This document shows, one piece after another, positions 52,276 to 61,312 of a DNA stretch of 64,000 bases. The translations under genes and the position numbers were made by a program. The notes beneath the pieces were generated by a model. That model had not been told where the DNA came from. It saw nothing but the letters and a program-made list of their open reading frames with translations, and ran no database searches. The stretch comes from CAZBSE01 sp964561115. Lineage in GTDB: Bacteria > Actinomycetota > Humimicrobiia > Humimicrobiales > Humimicrobiaceae. The DNA lies in NCBI GenBank assembly GCA_964561115.1, contig CAZLOE010000002.1:1-64000 (forward strand), in the 5' to 3' direction. Position 1 is the first letter of the stretch. The number at the start of each line of letters is the position of its first letter.

Positions 52276-53220
52276 ATGGAAAAAAATAAAATATTGATAT
52301 CTCATGCGCCTCATATATGGAGAGGGTTTTCAACGACTAAAATAATGTATATAGTCGTTATTGCCCTTCTTTTCCCTGCTGCAGCATCTATTTATTTTTT
52401 TGGATATTATGCCATTTATATAATACTTACCAGTATAGCGACGGCTGTACTTACCGAATTTGCCATAAAAAAACTCAGAAAAAAAAGGTTTATAATGGAC
52501 GGCAGCGCTGTGATCACCGGGCTGCTGTTTGCGCTTACCCTGCCGCCCAGGATTCCTCTGTGGATGGTCATAATTGGAGCTTTTTTTTCCATTGCTGTTG
52601 TAAAGGAAGCCTTTGGAGGTCTGGGTTATAATATATTCAATCCGGCTCTGGCAGGCAGGGCTTTCCTGTCGGTATGTTTTCCGCAGGAGATGACTACCTG
52701 GGTTCTTCCCCCTCATTTCAGTTACGATGCTGTGACTGGGGCAACACCCTTAAGTGAGAATTTTGCCCATATTCCTGACAAACTGTCCTTATACAAAGAT
52801 CTGTTTTTTGGTAATACCGGAGGTTCTCTGGGAGAGACATCTGCAATGTTCATATTGATAGGAGCAGCAATCCTTTTTATATTCCGGATAATAGACTGGA
52901 GGATCCCGTTGTTTTATATTGGGACAGTAGCTCTGGGTTCTTTTCTGCTGGGGGAAGATGTACTGTTCCAGGTCCTGGCAGGAGGCCTTATGATCGGTGC
53001 CTTTTTTATGGCTACTGATTATGTTACCTCGCCGGTTACGGGTAACGGTAGAATAATATTTAGTGTGGGCCTGGGTGTACTGACTGTACTTATAAGAAAT
53101 TTCAGCAGCCTGCCCGAGGGGGTGTGTTTTTCCATACTCATTATGAACGCATTCACTCCATTAATAGACAAGTATGTAAGAGTAAAACCATTTGGTTTTT
53201 TTAAGAAGAAGAAAAAATGA
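52276..53220 (+). CDS. rnfD: Rnf complex subunit D
   Basis: RnfD (314 residues) is a membrane subunit with about nine to ten segments. The motif DAVTGATPL near residue 155 holds the Thr that takes covalent FMN from ApbE. YNIFNPALAGRAFL and FMATDYVTSPVTGNG are family marks. It is part of the Na+ or H+ translocating path. Its stop overlaps the start of rnfG by 4 bp (ATGA), which indicates translational coupling. Confidence 0.97.
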   Translation: MEKNKILISHAPHIWRGFSTTKIMYIVVIALLFPAAASIYFFGYYAIYIILTSIATAVLTEFAIKKLRKKRFIMDGSAVITGLLFALTLPPRIPLWMVIIGAFFSIAVVKEAFGGLGYNIFNPALAGRAFLSVCFPQEMTTWVLPPHFSYDAVTGATPLSENFAHIPDKLSLYKDLFFGNTGGSLGETSAMFILIGAAILFIFRIIDWRIPLFYIGTVALGSFLLGEDVLFQVLAGGLMIGAFFMATDYVTSPVTGNGRIIFSVGLGVLTVLIRNFSSLPEGVCFSILIMNAFTPLIDKYVRVKPFGFFKKKKK

Positions 53221-53750
53221 GCAGTAAAATTTTAACAAATAAAGCATATCCGGTTGTTTTTCTGGCAGTAATTGTAACTGTCTCTGTTGTACTGCTGATA
53301 GCACTCAATAGTGTGACCTCATCTATAGTAGAAGAAAGAAGGAGCGAAGAGATCAAAGGTACTCTGGAAAAAATCTTTCCTGAGATGAGTGAATACGAAC
53401 TTGAAGACGAAGTATATATGATATACCAGGAGGGTAAAAAAGCAGGATATGCCTTTATAGCAAGCGGGAGCGGTTACGGGGGTGATATTGATATTCTGGT
53501 CGGATTGGGCAGTGATTTCAGCATCAAAGATATATCCATACTTAAGCAGACAGAGACCCCGGGTCTCGGGGGCAGGATAGCCGAAAGTGCCTTTACCGAT
53601 CAGTTTAAAGGTCTATCGGCAAGCGAAGTCACTCTTAAATCAGATGACGGCATGATAGATGCCATTACAGGTGCTACAATAAGCTCAAAAGCTGTGGTTG
53701 ATACTGTTAGGGAAAAGATGGTTGAAATAATAGAAAGTCTAAATAATTGA
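53217..53750 (+). CDS. rnfG: Rnf complex subunit G
   Basis: RnfG (177 residues) has one N-terminal membrane anchor and an outside domain that holds covalent FMN. The attachment motif is DAITGATISS near residue 142. GLGGRIAE and the FMN_bind domain pattern around it are intact. Electrons pass from RnfD and RnfC to this subunit. Its start overlaps rnfD. Confidence 0.96.
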   Translation: MSSKILTNKAYPVVFLAVIVTVSVVLLIALNSVTSSIVEERRSEEIKGTLEKIFPEMSEYELEDEVYMIYQEGKKAGYAFIASGSGYGGDIDILVGLGSDFSIKDISILKQTETPGLGGRIAESAFTDQFKGLSASEVTLKSDDGMIDAITGATISSKAVVDTVREKMVEIIESLNN

Positions 53751-53790
53751 TCTATCTGTATCCTGAATATAAAAGGGAGATAATATAAGA

Positions 53791-54423
53791 ATGAATGAAA
53801 ATAAAAATAGAGGCAGTTTCTGGAGGGAATTTGCAAAGGGTATTATTATATCAAACCCGGTTTTTATACTTACCTTAGGACTCTGTCCTGTTCTGGCAGT
53901 AACAAATTCGGTGAGTAATGCCATTGGTATGAGTGCCGGTGTTATATTTGTCCTGCTGTGCTCGAACATAATAATTTCCAGTATAAGGAAAGCTACACCG
54001 GATCTTGTCAGAATCCCGGTGTTTATTGTGGTGATAGCTACATTTGTCACTATTTTAAGCCTGGTGTTTGAGGCATATTTTCCACCGCTTCACCAGTCGC
54101 TTGGGATCTACCTTTCACTTATTGTGGTAAATTGTATTATTTTAGGCAGGGCAGAGGTGTTTGCCTCTAAAAATCCAGTGGTGCTTTCCATTGCAGACGG
54201 GCTGGGTATCGGTATAGGATTTGCCATTGCTCTGTTTATGATTTCATTTACAAGAGAACTGCTGGGTACGGGAGGCCTGGAGATATTTGGAAGAGAGCTG
54301 TTCAAACTGCCGGGTCTTTCAGTGCATCCTTTGGCCTTTTTTGTTTCTCCTCCGGGAGCTTTTCTGGTAATAGGCAGTCTCTTGGCATTGTTCAGGTGGA
54401 TAGGGGTGATAAAAAATGAATAA
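53791..54423 (+). CDS. rnfE: Rnf complex subunit E
   Basis: RnfE (210 residues) has six membrane segments. The typical early sequence NPVFILTLGLCPVLAVTNS contains the membrane Cys that helps bind the RnfA/RnfE cluster, and CIILGRAEVFA has the second. It ends MHPLAFF-type VHPLAFFVSPPGAFL. It overlaps rnfA by 8 bp. RnfE and RnfA are inverted-topology homologues. Confidence 0.96.
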   Translation: MNENKNRGSFWREFAKGIIISNPVFILTLGLCPVLAVTNSVSNAIGMSAGVIFVLLCSNIIISSIRKATPDLVRIPVFIVVIATFVTILSLVFEAYFPPLHQSLGIYLSLIVVNCIILGRAEVFASKNPVVLSIADGLGIGIGFAIALFMISFTRELLGTGGLEIFGRELFKLPGLSVHPLAFFVSPPGAFLVIGSLLALFRWIGVIKNE

Positions 54424-54991
54424 TCTTCTTACCATATTTATTGCAATGGTTCTGGTAAACAATATAGTCCTGTCCAAGTTCCTTGGGCTGTGCCCATTTT
54501 TTGGAGTATCTAAGAAACTGTCCAATGCTTTCAGCATGGGTATAGCGGTAACACTGGTGATGCTTATCGCTTCTGTTTCTACTTCGGTGATCTATAACTA
54601 TATACTGGTACCTTACAATGTTGAGTTTATGAACATCGTAATATATATTCTGGTCATAGCATCTCTGGTACAGATAGTAGAGCTTATAATAAGGAGGACC
54701 AACATAGCATTGTATAAGGCGCTGGGAATTTATCTGCCTCTGATTACGACCAATTGTACGGTGCTGGGCATAACCCTTATAAATTCATCAGAGAGCTATT
54801 CAGTTTTGGAAAGTGTAGTAAGCGCTTTGGGTGCAGGGATCGGATTTACTCTGGTACTTATTATAATGTCGGGTATAAGGGAAAAACTCGATTTTGCAGA
54901 CAGCCCTCAGTCTATGAGGGGGCTTCCTGTGGCCTTTATGACTGCAGCGCTTCTGGCGCTGGCTTTTATCGGATTCAGCGGAATGGTATAA
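54416..54991 (+). CDS. rnfA: Rnf complex subunit A
   Basis: RnfA (191 residues) has six membrane segments. NNIVLSKFLGLCPFFGVSKK and TNCTVLGITLIN carry the two conserved Cys that bind the intramembrane 2Fe-2S cluster with RnfE. It begins inside the last codons of rnfE, so both are made in equal amounts. It ends 31 bp before rnfB. Confidence 0.97.
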   Translation: MNNLLTIFIAMVLVNNIVLSKFLGLCPFFGVSKKLSNAFSMGIAVTLVMLIASVSTSVIYNYILVPYNVEFMNIVIYILVIASLVQIVELIIRRTNIALYKALGIYLPLITTNCTVLGITLINSSESYSVLESVVSALGAGIGFTLVLIIMSGIREKLDFADSPQSMRGLPVAFMTAALLALAFIGFSGMV

Positions 54992-55022
54992 GATAAAAAA
55001 GATTTTTAGGATTTGAGGTTTT

Positions 55023-55886
55023 ATGAATATCGGATTTATTATTTTAATTTTAAGCTCGATTGGGATTGTATGCGGGATACTGATTTTTCTGGTAAACAGG
55101 TTTCTTCCCAAGGAAGCTGATACTCTGAGGAGAGCTGAGGAGATCGCAGAACAACTTCCCGGTATGAACTGCGGTGCCTGTGGCTTTCCGGGGTGTTTTG
55201 CCTATGCGCAGGCGCTGGCAAAAAATAAGGATACATTCTTTACTAATACCTGTTCTACAGTGCTACAGAATCCCGATATGCTCAAAGGACTGGAAAAGGT
55301 ACTGCATATTGAAGTGGATCCTTCCAAGATAAATAAAAAGGCAGTGGTACAATGTTATGGAATTTCAGATGTTATAGGCGATTATGCCGGTATTAAGACC
55401 TGCAAAGCTGCAGCCAATCTCCTTGGTGGGTATAAGAGATGCCCTTACGGCTGCCTCGGATTAGGTGATTGTGTGGCAGTATGCCCTAATGATGCAATAA
55501 CCATTGATGAGGAAAGGAGAGTAGCAGTAATAGACCCAGATAAGTGTACCGGGTGTGGTCTGTGTGTGGCCAAGTGTCCTAAAAAACTGATCCATCTGGT
55601 ACCTGCGGATGCCAATATAGTGTATTTATGCAGCTATGAATCTATAAGGAATATCCCGGGAAGAGAGCGTTGTGATGAAGGCTGTCTGCACTGCAGGAAA
55701 TGCTTTAAGGCTTGTGAAAATGGAGCCTTAATCTGGAATGAGGAAAGGGCTGTTCCACAATTCGATTTTTCAAAATGTACACTGTGCGGCGAGTGCATCA
55801 AAGCGTGCCCCCATAACAGGCTTATTGAACTTTCCAATATTTACAAGCATGAAAGGCTTGAGAAAGCCGGAGAAAGAAATAAATAA
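55023..55886 (+). CDS. rnfB: Rnf complex subunit B, ferredoxin-type
   Basis: RnfB (287 residues) has one N-terminal membrane anchor, a cluster domain (NCGACGFPGCFAYA, near 49-62) and several ferredoxin motifs: CTGCGLCVAKCPK, CLHCRKCFKAC and CTLCGECIKACPH. The extra C-terminal pair makes it longer than proteobacterial RnfB, as is usual in anaerobes. It accepts electrons from reduced ferredoxin. GAGG 5 bp before the ATG is the SD. Confidence 0.96.
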   Translation: MNIGFIILILSSIGIVCGILIFLVNRFLPKEADTLRRAEEIAEQLPGMNCGACGFPGCFAYAQALAKNKDTFFTNTCSTVLQNPDMLKGLEKVLHIEVDPSKINKKAVVQCYGISDVIGDYAGIKTCKAAANLLGGYKRCPYGCLGLGDCVAVCPNDAITIDEERRVAVIDPDKCTGCGLCVAKCPKKLIHLVPADANIVYLCSYESIRNIPGRERCDEGCLHCRKCFKACENGALIWNEERAVPQFDFSKCTLCGECIKACPHNRLIELSNIYKHERLEKAGERNK

Positions 55887-55889
55887 ATC

Positions 55890-56309
55890 ATGAGTGAGCA
55901 ATTTTTGAAAAAGATTAAAAAAAGTATTGAAGAAGAACCGTATGCAAAGCTTTTCGGTATTAAAGTGATAGAACTCAGGCAGGGTTACAGCCTGGTAGAG
56001 ATGAAAGCTTTAAAAAAATATGAAAATATCTTCTCTATTACTCACGGGGGAGCTGTTTTCTCGTTGATGGATGTAGCCTTTGGTTCTGCTGCAAATTCCT
56101 ATGGTACTGTTGCCGTAGCGCTGGATGTCAATATAAACTATATCAGACCCTCTATGACGGGAGATATACTAAGGGCTGAAGCAAAAGAGGTCAGCCGGGG
56201 AAACAAAATAGCCACCTATAATGTGATTGTAAGAAACAGCTCAAATAAGGTAGTAGCATCCAGTCAGGCAGTAGCTTTCTTAAAAAAAGACAGACTCCCG
56301 TTTTTATAA
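55890..56309 (+). CDS. PaaI-type hotdog thioesterase
   Basis: The 139 residues form a hotdog-fold acyl-CoA thioesterase. The motif ITHGGAVFSLMDVAFGSAAN (near 48-67) contains the HGG and catalytic Asp of the PaaI group; VALDVNINYIRP follows. PaaI hydrolyses phenylacetyl-type CoA esters, others act on various acyl-CoAs. It starts 4 bp after the rnfB stop, so it is likely the last gene of the apbE-rnf transcript. The functional link to Rnf is unclear. Confidence 0.88.
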   Translation: MSEQFLKKIKKSIEEEPYAKLFGIKVIELRQGYSLVEMKALKKYENIFSITHGGAVFSLMDVAFGSAANSYGTVAVALDVNINYIRPSMTGDILRAEAKEVSRGNKIATYNVIVRNSSNKVVASSQAVAFLKKDRLPFL

Positions 56310-56347
56310 TATATAGTATTATAGGTATGCGGAAGGGTGTCTGGATT

Positions 56348-56446
56348 ATGATTATAAATTCATATAATTTCGGCAGCATAACTATAAACGGTAAAGTCTA
56401 CCACTCGGATGTAATAATCTTTCCTGATAGGGTCAAATCAAGTTAG
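56348..56446 (+). pseudogene. N-terminal relic of an Mth938-domain protein
   Basis: An ATG opens 32 codons (INSYNFGSITINGKVYHSDV, then IIFPDRVKSS) ending in TAG. This is the start of an Mth938-domain (DUF498) protein, which has F-G-x-I-x-I-x-G-x-x-Y-x-x-D-V. Intact members have about 110 residues. What follows the stop does not continue the family and runs into the oppositely oriented ATPase gene. A gene eroded from its 3' side is the simplest reading. Confidence 0.55.
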
Positions 56447-56457
56447 AGCATCGTGAT

Positions 56458-58587
56458 CTATAAGGTAAAACTGCTGTACCTGCCTTCTTTTAGTTTTTTA
56501 CCGATTTTATCAAACAATTCTTTTATGTGATCATCCATAGTGAGATAGATTATCTGCCAGCCCTTTTTTGAAATGTCCGCTAATTTGTCTATAAGGATCT
56601 TCCTCTTTTGCCAGTCTGAATGCTGAAATGCATCATCGAGGATCAAAAAGAGGGCATCTTTTCCCAGAAGTTTTGATGTAAACCCGATCCTCAGCGCCAG
56701 CATTACCTGTTCTTTAGCTCCTGTGCTTAAATCCTTTATATCAAAATCGTCATACTGGTCTGAAACAATCAGCCTGCTGTCATCAAGTGCAAGCCTGCTG
56801 TATCTTTGAGTGATGTCCTTTAAGGGACTCAGGACTACCTGGGACTTCAACCCTTCCTGTATCTTAGCGTCTTCTTCCAGGCGCAATTCAGAGATGATTT
56901 TATGAACGCTGAAGCCTGCCACAATACCGGCGGTGACTTCTCTTAATTCATTTTGAACATCCTGCCTTTTTTTCCGGAGATTTTCAATAAGCTCTTCCCA
57001 GCCGATGCTAAGATCATCTCCGGTCTTTTGGCAGATCCTGTATTTCAATTTTTGTATTTTGTCTTCCCGGCTTTCGACTTCTTCACGTATCCGCGCCATT
57101 TTTGATTGGATCTCCTGGTATTCCTGCTGGCTGTATTTGATATTTACCTCTTCTGAAAGATAATCAGTTTCCGGTATCCCCAGTTTACGGATTTCATCCT
57201 TTTCCTTATCTATACGGTCCCTTAGGTCCCTGTTGGTTTGCTTAAGACGGGAGGTTACTGAATTCCAGTTCTGCTCGACGGCTTCTTTTCCGGTAAAGGC
57301 TGCTATTTTCCGGTTAATAGAGAGGTTGAGTTCTTTAAGCTCGCTGCTAAGAATACCGGTCTGTTCTTCTATTGTATTAGACCTGCTTCTTGATTCCCTC
57401 TGATTGTTTAAAATTGATTCAAGAAGAGCAATATCGGTAAGTCTTTTTCCAGTTCTTTCCTTAAATCCTTCTTTGATTTTGATCAGTTCTTCGCCCTGAG
57501 CTGCCTGCTTTGAAAAGCTGCGAATTTTTCTTATATATATAAAAAAGGATACAATCGAGGCCAAAAAGAAAAATAGTATGGAAAATAAAAATATGTTCTG
57601 AGGGATAGTAAAAAATCTCTGATTTAGGAAAAATAAAACTGCGGCAGCAGTACCGGCAACTGCAAAAATATTGCATAATGCAAGCAGGAATTTTGAGGGT
57701 GTTTTTGCTGTCTTTGTAGAAAGATCCCTGTAATATGAAAGGGCGCTTTCAAGCCAGCCAAGATCTTTACTGTCTTTTAAAGCTGTTTTATATTTTTCTT
57801 CCAGCTGTCTGTAGGATTCTTTTTTATCTGAATATCGTGAAATGTCAGTCTCTATCTTATTCAATTCATCTTCGGGGATATTCTTTAATTCAGAATTCAG
57901 CTCTTTTATTCTTTCCGAGATCAGATAAGCCTGGTGCCTTTTTGCCCTGTCAAGGTGTGCCAGCCTGTCTTCCAGGATCTTCTCCTCGATTCTGCAGGTC
58001 TTGATTATTCCCTGAGTATATTCGGATTCTATTTCTTCAAAAAGCGTTTCAATATTTTCCAGTTCGCTTTTTTTAGCAAGGTACTTGCTGCCTTCACCGG
58101 CCTTTGCGATGCTTATCCTGCTGCCTTCTACCTCTGCATTTTTTACCGTCCTTGAAATATTGGTATCGCTGTCTATCTTATCCAGTATATTTATGCCGGA
58201 CAATACTTCCTTGATAAAAAATTTACTTATCCCTTCGCCGTTTTCTATCCCGGCTTCTCCGCCCTTTACTATCAGGAGCTTTGCAATTGACGTGGGAAGT
58301 CCTTTTTCACTGACTGCCCACCAGTCCTCTAATTTTTTAGAAGAAGCGGGAGAAAAATCAACTGGCTGTTCTTCAAGGCCACTTATGGAGACCTTTCCTT
58401 TTCCACCTTTTCTTAAATAACTCCACCGGCTGATATTTTTAAATAAAGAGCGGATTATAAATTCAGTAAGAAAAGTCTTTCCTTTCTCATTTATACTGTA
58501 TATCAGATTAAATATACCAAAACTGCCGGTAAAATTCTTGATAGGTCCCAGCTCTTTTACTGATATTTTATCAATCTTTATTCCCAT
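56458..58587 (-). CDS. SbcC/YhaN-like ATPase with central membrane segments
   Basis: This 709-residue ATPase has split Walker motifs with long coiled coils between, as in SbcC/Rad50/YhaN. The C-terminal part is good: STGAKEQVMLALR (signature) and LFLILDDAFQHSD (Walker B). The N-terminal P-loop reads YSINEKGKT, so the first Gly of GxxxxGK[ST] is Ser, an unusual change. Two hydrophobic segments (about 300-325 and 330-355) lie in the coiled coil, as in the YhaN group, so it is membrane-associated. The SbcD-like nuclease gene is 24 bp upstream. The pair should process DNA ends or hairpins. Confidence 0.8.
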   Translation of the reverse strand: MGIKIDKISVKELGPIKNFTGSFGIFNLIYSINEKGKTFLTEFIIRSLFKNISRWSYLRKGGKGKVSISGLEEQPVDFSPASSKKLEDWWAVSEKGLPTSIAKLLIVKGGEAGIENGEGISKFFIKEVLSGINILDKIDSDTNISRTVKNAEVEGSRISIAKAGEGSKYLAKKSELENIETLFEEIESEYTQGIIKTCRIEEKILEDRLAHLDRAKRHQAYLISERIKELNSELKNIPEDELNKIETDISRYSDKKESYRQLEEKYKTALKDSKDLGWLESALSYYRDLSTKTAKTPSKFLLALCNIFAVAGTAAAVLFFLNQRFFTIPQNIFLFSILFFFLASIVSFFIYIRKIRSFSKQAAQGEELIKIKEGFKERTGKRLTDIALLESILNNQRESRSRSNTIEEQTGILSSELKELNLSINRKIAAFTGKEAVEQNWNSVTSRLKQTNRDLRDRIDKEKDEIRKLGIPETDYLSEEVNIKYSQQEYQEIQSKMARIREEVESREDKIQKLKYRICQKTGDDLSIGWEELIENLRKKRQDVQNELREVTAGIVAGFSVHKIISELRLEEDAKIQEGLKSQVVLSPLKDITQRYSRLALDDSRLIVSDQYDDFDIKDLSTGAKEQVMLALRIGFTSKLLGKDALFLILDDAFQHSDWQKRKILIDKLADISKKGWQIIYLTMDDHIKELFDKIGKKLKEGRYSSFTL

Positions 58588-58611
58588 GAATCCTTGATCC
58601 CCGCAGAACCA

Positions 58612-59673
58612 TTATTCTTTTAAGATTATATGAAGAGCTTTTTCTATGATGTCTTCCCTTGAAGTGATCTGGTCATCCCAGTCAAGTTTTTCGATCTCAT
58701 CCCTTATTTTTTCCACCACCGCTGTTCTCTCCGGATCATCAAATACTGAAACTTCAGTAAGGTCAGGCTCTTCGTTATTGTAAAAGGTAAAATCTTTAAG
58801 CGCCTTTTTGATTATTTTAAGAAGCCTATTTTTATCAGATGTATATCCTTTGACTTTTAATCGTACTTGAACTTTTGGTATGTCATTTTTATTTATATCC
58901 CATCTCTTTACCATCTCATTGATATTTCTTTCAATATATTCAAACTCATTTGCAACAGGCAGGGAGATAAGAGTCTCATTAAAGAATATAAGGTCGGTGT
59001 CTATTTCTTTTTCATTAATATCAAAGCTGTTAGTGTCTATGACTAAAAAACTCCTCCTGCCGGTTTCATTTATATCCAAGCCGCAGGATGATCCGGGATA
59101 ATAGACCCTGCCCAGATTTATCTTCTTGTGTATGTGGCCCAGTATGACTTTAGCAGGTTTATAATACTGGATATCGTTTCTGGTCAGGGGCATATAAATT
59201 CCCGGCTCATAAGGGTTTGGATCACGGAAGCCGGCAGTATAGTCACCATGGCCGATAAGAATCCAGGGTTCGGTAAGGTCTTTTACATATTCTGCTACTG
59301 CTTCTCCCATAGACTTTGCCGGTTGGTAGGGTATAAAAAGAAAGCAGGCGGGCGGATCTCCGAATGTGATGATTTCAGTTTTTCTAAACACTTTTATATT
59401 ATCTGAAGTAAAATCCTTCTGGCTGATGGATGGGTCATGATTTCCGGGAATTATATAGAATTTGACCTGGTTTTGGGTGTATTTTTCATTTTTACAGAAC
59501 ATGTCAAATTCGGAATAATTCCGGCTTTCTTCATTAAATAGATCACCGGCTATTATAAGAGTTGTGATATCTTCGGAAAGCATCTTATCCAGGATATCTG
59601 ATAGTGCATTCCATCTTTCGGGAGATTTTTCTTTTGTTTTTAGATGTACATCTGCTGTGACTGCTATTTTCAT
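58612..59673 (-). CDS. SbcD/YhaO-like DNA-repair metallophosphatase
   Basis: This 353-residue nuclease of the calcineurin-like fold has the full set of metal motifs: TADVHLK (D-x-H), IAGDLFNEE, IPGNHDPS, GHGDY and LGHIHKK. Members of the SbcD/Mre11 group cut DNA ends and hairpins with an SbcC-type ATPase. The C-terminal part (about 250-350) is helical and probably contacts the ATPase. It is the first gene of the pair. A 140-bp divergent promoter region separates it from the methyltransferase gene. Confidence 0.9.
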   Translation of the reverse strand: MKIAVTADVHLKTKEKSPERWNALSDILDKMLSEDITTLIIAGDLFNEESRNYSEFDMFCKNEKYTQNQVKFYIIPGNHDPSISQKDFTSDNIKVFRKTEIITFGDPPACFLFIPYQPAKSMGEAVAEYVKDLTEPWILIGHGDYTAGFRDPNPYEPGIYMPLTRNDIQYYKPAKVILGHIHKKINLGRVYYPGSSCGLDINETGRRSFLVIDTNSFDINEKEIDTDLIFFNETLISLPVANEFEYIERNINEMVKRWDINKNDIPKVQVRLKVKGYTSDKNRLLKIIKKALKDFTFYNNEEPDLTEVSVFDDPERTAVVEKIRDEIEKLDWDDQITSREDIIEKALHIILKE

Positions 59674-59814
59674 TTCCGCTGCTTTAGATTAAAATATAAT
59701 ATTCTTGCTCTAACCAGAATTGCCTTTAAGCCGGTGGTATACATTATATATAATATACTTTAATTTCAAGCTAAGTCCAGATGTTTTCTTTTTTTGATTT
59801 TGGGAGGGATTTTG

Positions 59815-60573
59815 ATGGAAGAGAAAAATTTTAAATTAGGCCCTGAGTTTTATGACCTTCAGGTAAACTGGAAAGAAAGACTAAAGAAGGAAAAGGATTT
59901 CTTTTCTAAAATATTTAAAGAGAACAATATCGAGAGTGTTCTTGATATAGGGTGCGGTACAGGCCATCATGCCCAGCTTTTTTCCGGGTATGCAAAAAAA
60001 GTAACTGCCATAGACCCTTCTAAAGAAAACATAGATTATGCTGCTGAAAATATAGTAAAATCACCCAATGTTAATTTGATCAGTGAAGGGTTTGAAGGTC
60101 TGGATAAGATCCCGTCCGGTGATTTTGATCTTATAACCACTCTGGGAAATACTCTTCCTATTTTAGGAGACCGGAGAAAGATAAAGCAGGCTCTTAAAAA
60201 GATAAGAAAGAAGCTGGCGAAAAACGGCGTGGCAATAGCCCAGTTTCTGAACTTTAATTCTATTGTCATGGAAAAAAACAGGTTTTATCCCCCGAAGGTA
60301 TTTGAGAAGGACGGCAGGACGTATATTTTTATCAAGCACTTTGAATACGGAAAAATAAAGACAAGGGTAGACTTTATAATCACAGCGGTCAATAAAAATA
60401 TGCTGGAAGACTATTTTATAAACTCTTCTTATCTCTGCACCTTAAAGGCAAGTCTTTTTTTAAAAATGGCAAAAAATTCGGGATTTAAGAAAATCAAGCT
60501 TCTGGGACCAGGGGGAAAGTCAGTTTTTAATCCTAAAAAAGATATAAGCCTCTATGCGCTGATGTACAGGTAA
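59815..60573 (+). CDS. SAM-dependent methyltransferase
   Basis: This protein of about 252 residues is a class I methyltransferase. Motif I is VLDIGCGTGHHAQLF (near 45-59), followed by VTAIDPSKENI (motif II) and FDLITTLGNTLPIL (motif IV). The substrate is unknown. The start is the ATG at 59815, preceded at 5 bp by GGGAGGGA; the ATG 21 bp upstream lies before that SD and is not used. It converges with the endonuclease III gene. Confidence 0.88.
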   Translation: MEEKNFKLGPEFYDLQVNWKERLKKEKDFFSKIFKENNIESVLDIGCGTGHHAQLFSGYAKKVTAIDPSKENIDYAAENIVKSPNVNLISEGFEGLDKIPSGDFDLITTLGNTLPILGDRRKIKQALKKIRKKLAKNGVAIAQFLNFNSIVMEKNRFYPPKVFEKDGRTYIFIKHFEYGKIKTRVDFIITAVNKNMLEDYFINSSYLCTLKASLFLKMAKNSGFKKIKLLGPGGKSVFNPKKDISLYALMYR

Positions 60574-60578
60574 AGAAT

Positions 60579-61271
60579 CTATGCATTTTCCTGGCCGTAT
60601 CTGCAGTATTCCAAAAGCCTGCAGGCGGGGCATTTCGGCTTTTTGGCCAGGCAGATAGTCCTTCCATGTGCTATTATCCTGTGTGAAAAAATACTCCAGC
60701 TGTTTTTGGGGACTATTTTCATAAGGTCAAATTCAATCTTTACCGGATCCGAGTTTATGGTAAGACCAAGCCTGTTTGAGATCCTGAGTACATGGGTATC
60801 TACTATTATGGCCTGCACGCCAAATTTATTTGCCAGTACTACATTGGCAGTCTTTCTTCCTACACCCTGCAGAGAAGTAAGATCTTCAATATTATCGGGA
60901 GTCTTGCCCCCGAATCTTGAGACTATATCCCTTGAACAGTTGATTATGCTTTTTGCCTTATTCCTGTAGAAACCTGTTGATCTTATATCTTCCTGAAGCT
61001 GGATTATATTTGCACTGGCAAAATCCCCGGGTTTTTTGTATTTCTTAAAAAGCTTTGGTGTGACTTTGTTTACCAGTTTATCTGTGCTCTGTGCGGAAAG
61101 AATGGTGGCAATAAGAAGCTGAAAGGCATTTTTGTTCTTTAATGAAGTTGAATCGGCTTCAGGATATTCCTGATTTAAGATCCTGATTATTTTTTTTATG
61201 TTTTTTACCGCAGGTTCATATACGGCTCTGTAACTTCGGCCTTTTCTTTTATTTTTTCTTTTATATTTCAT
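60579..61271 (-). CDS. nth: Endonuclease III (Nth)
   Basis: This 230-residue DNA glycosylase/AP lyase removes oxidised pyrimidines. The helix-hairpin-helix reads LTSLQGVGRKTANVVL with the catalytic Lys, and VDTHVLRISNRLGL holds the catalytic Asp. The 4Fe-4S cluster loop at the end is CX6CX2CX5C (CLAKKPKCPACRLLEYC). All are intact. An AGGATG SD precedes the ATG. A Lys/Arg-rich N-terminal tail of about 15 residues is extra. It lies 41 bp after the PolX gene on the same strand. Confidence 0.96.
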   Translation of the reverse strand: MKYKRKNKRKGRSYRAVYEPAVKNIKKIIRILNQEYPEADSTSLKNKNAFQLLIATILSAQSTDKLVNKVTPKLFKKYKKPGDFASANIIQLQEDIRSTGFYRNKAKSIINCSRDIVSRFGGKTPDNIEDLTSLQGVGRKTANVVLANKFGVQAIIVDTHVLRISNRLGLTINSDPVKIEFDLMKIVPKNSWSIFSHRIIAHGRTICLAKKPKCPACRLLEYCRYGQENA

Positions 61272-61312
61272 ATTTCATCCTGATCATTCTGATATTATAT
61301 TAACAGGTTCCG

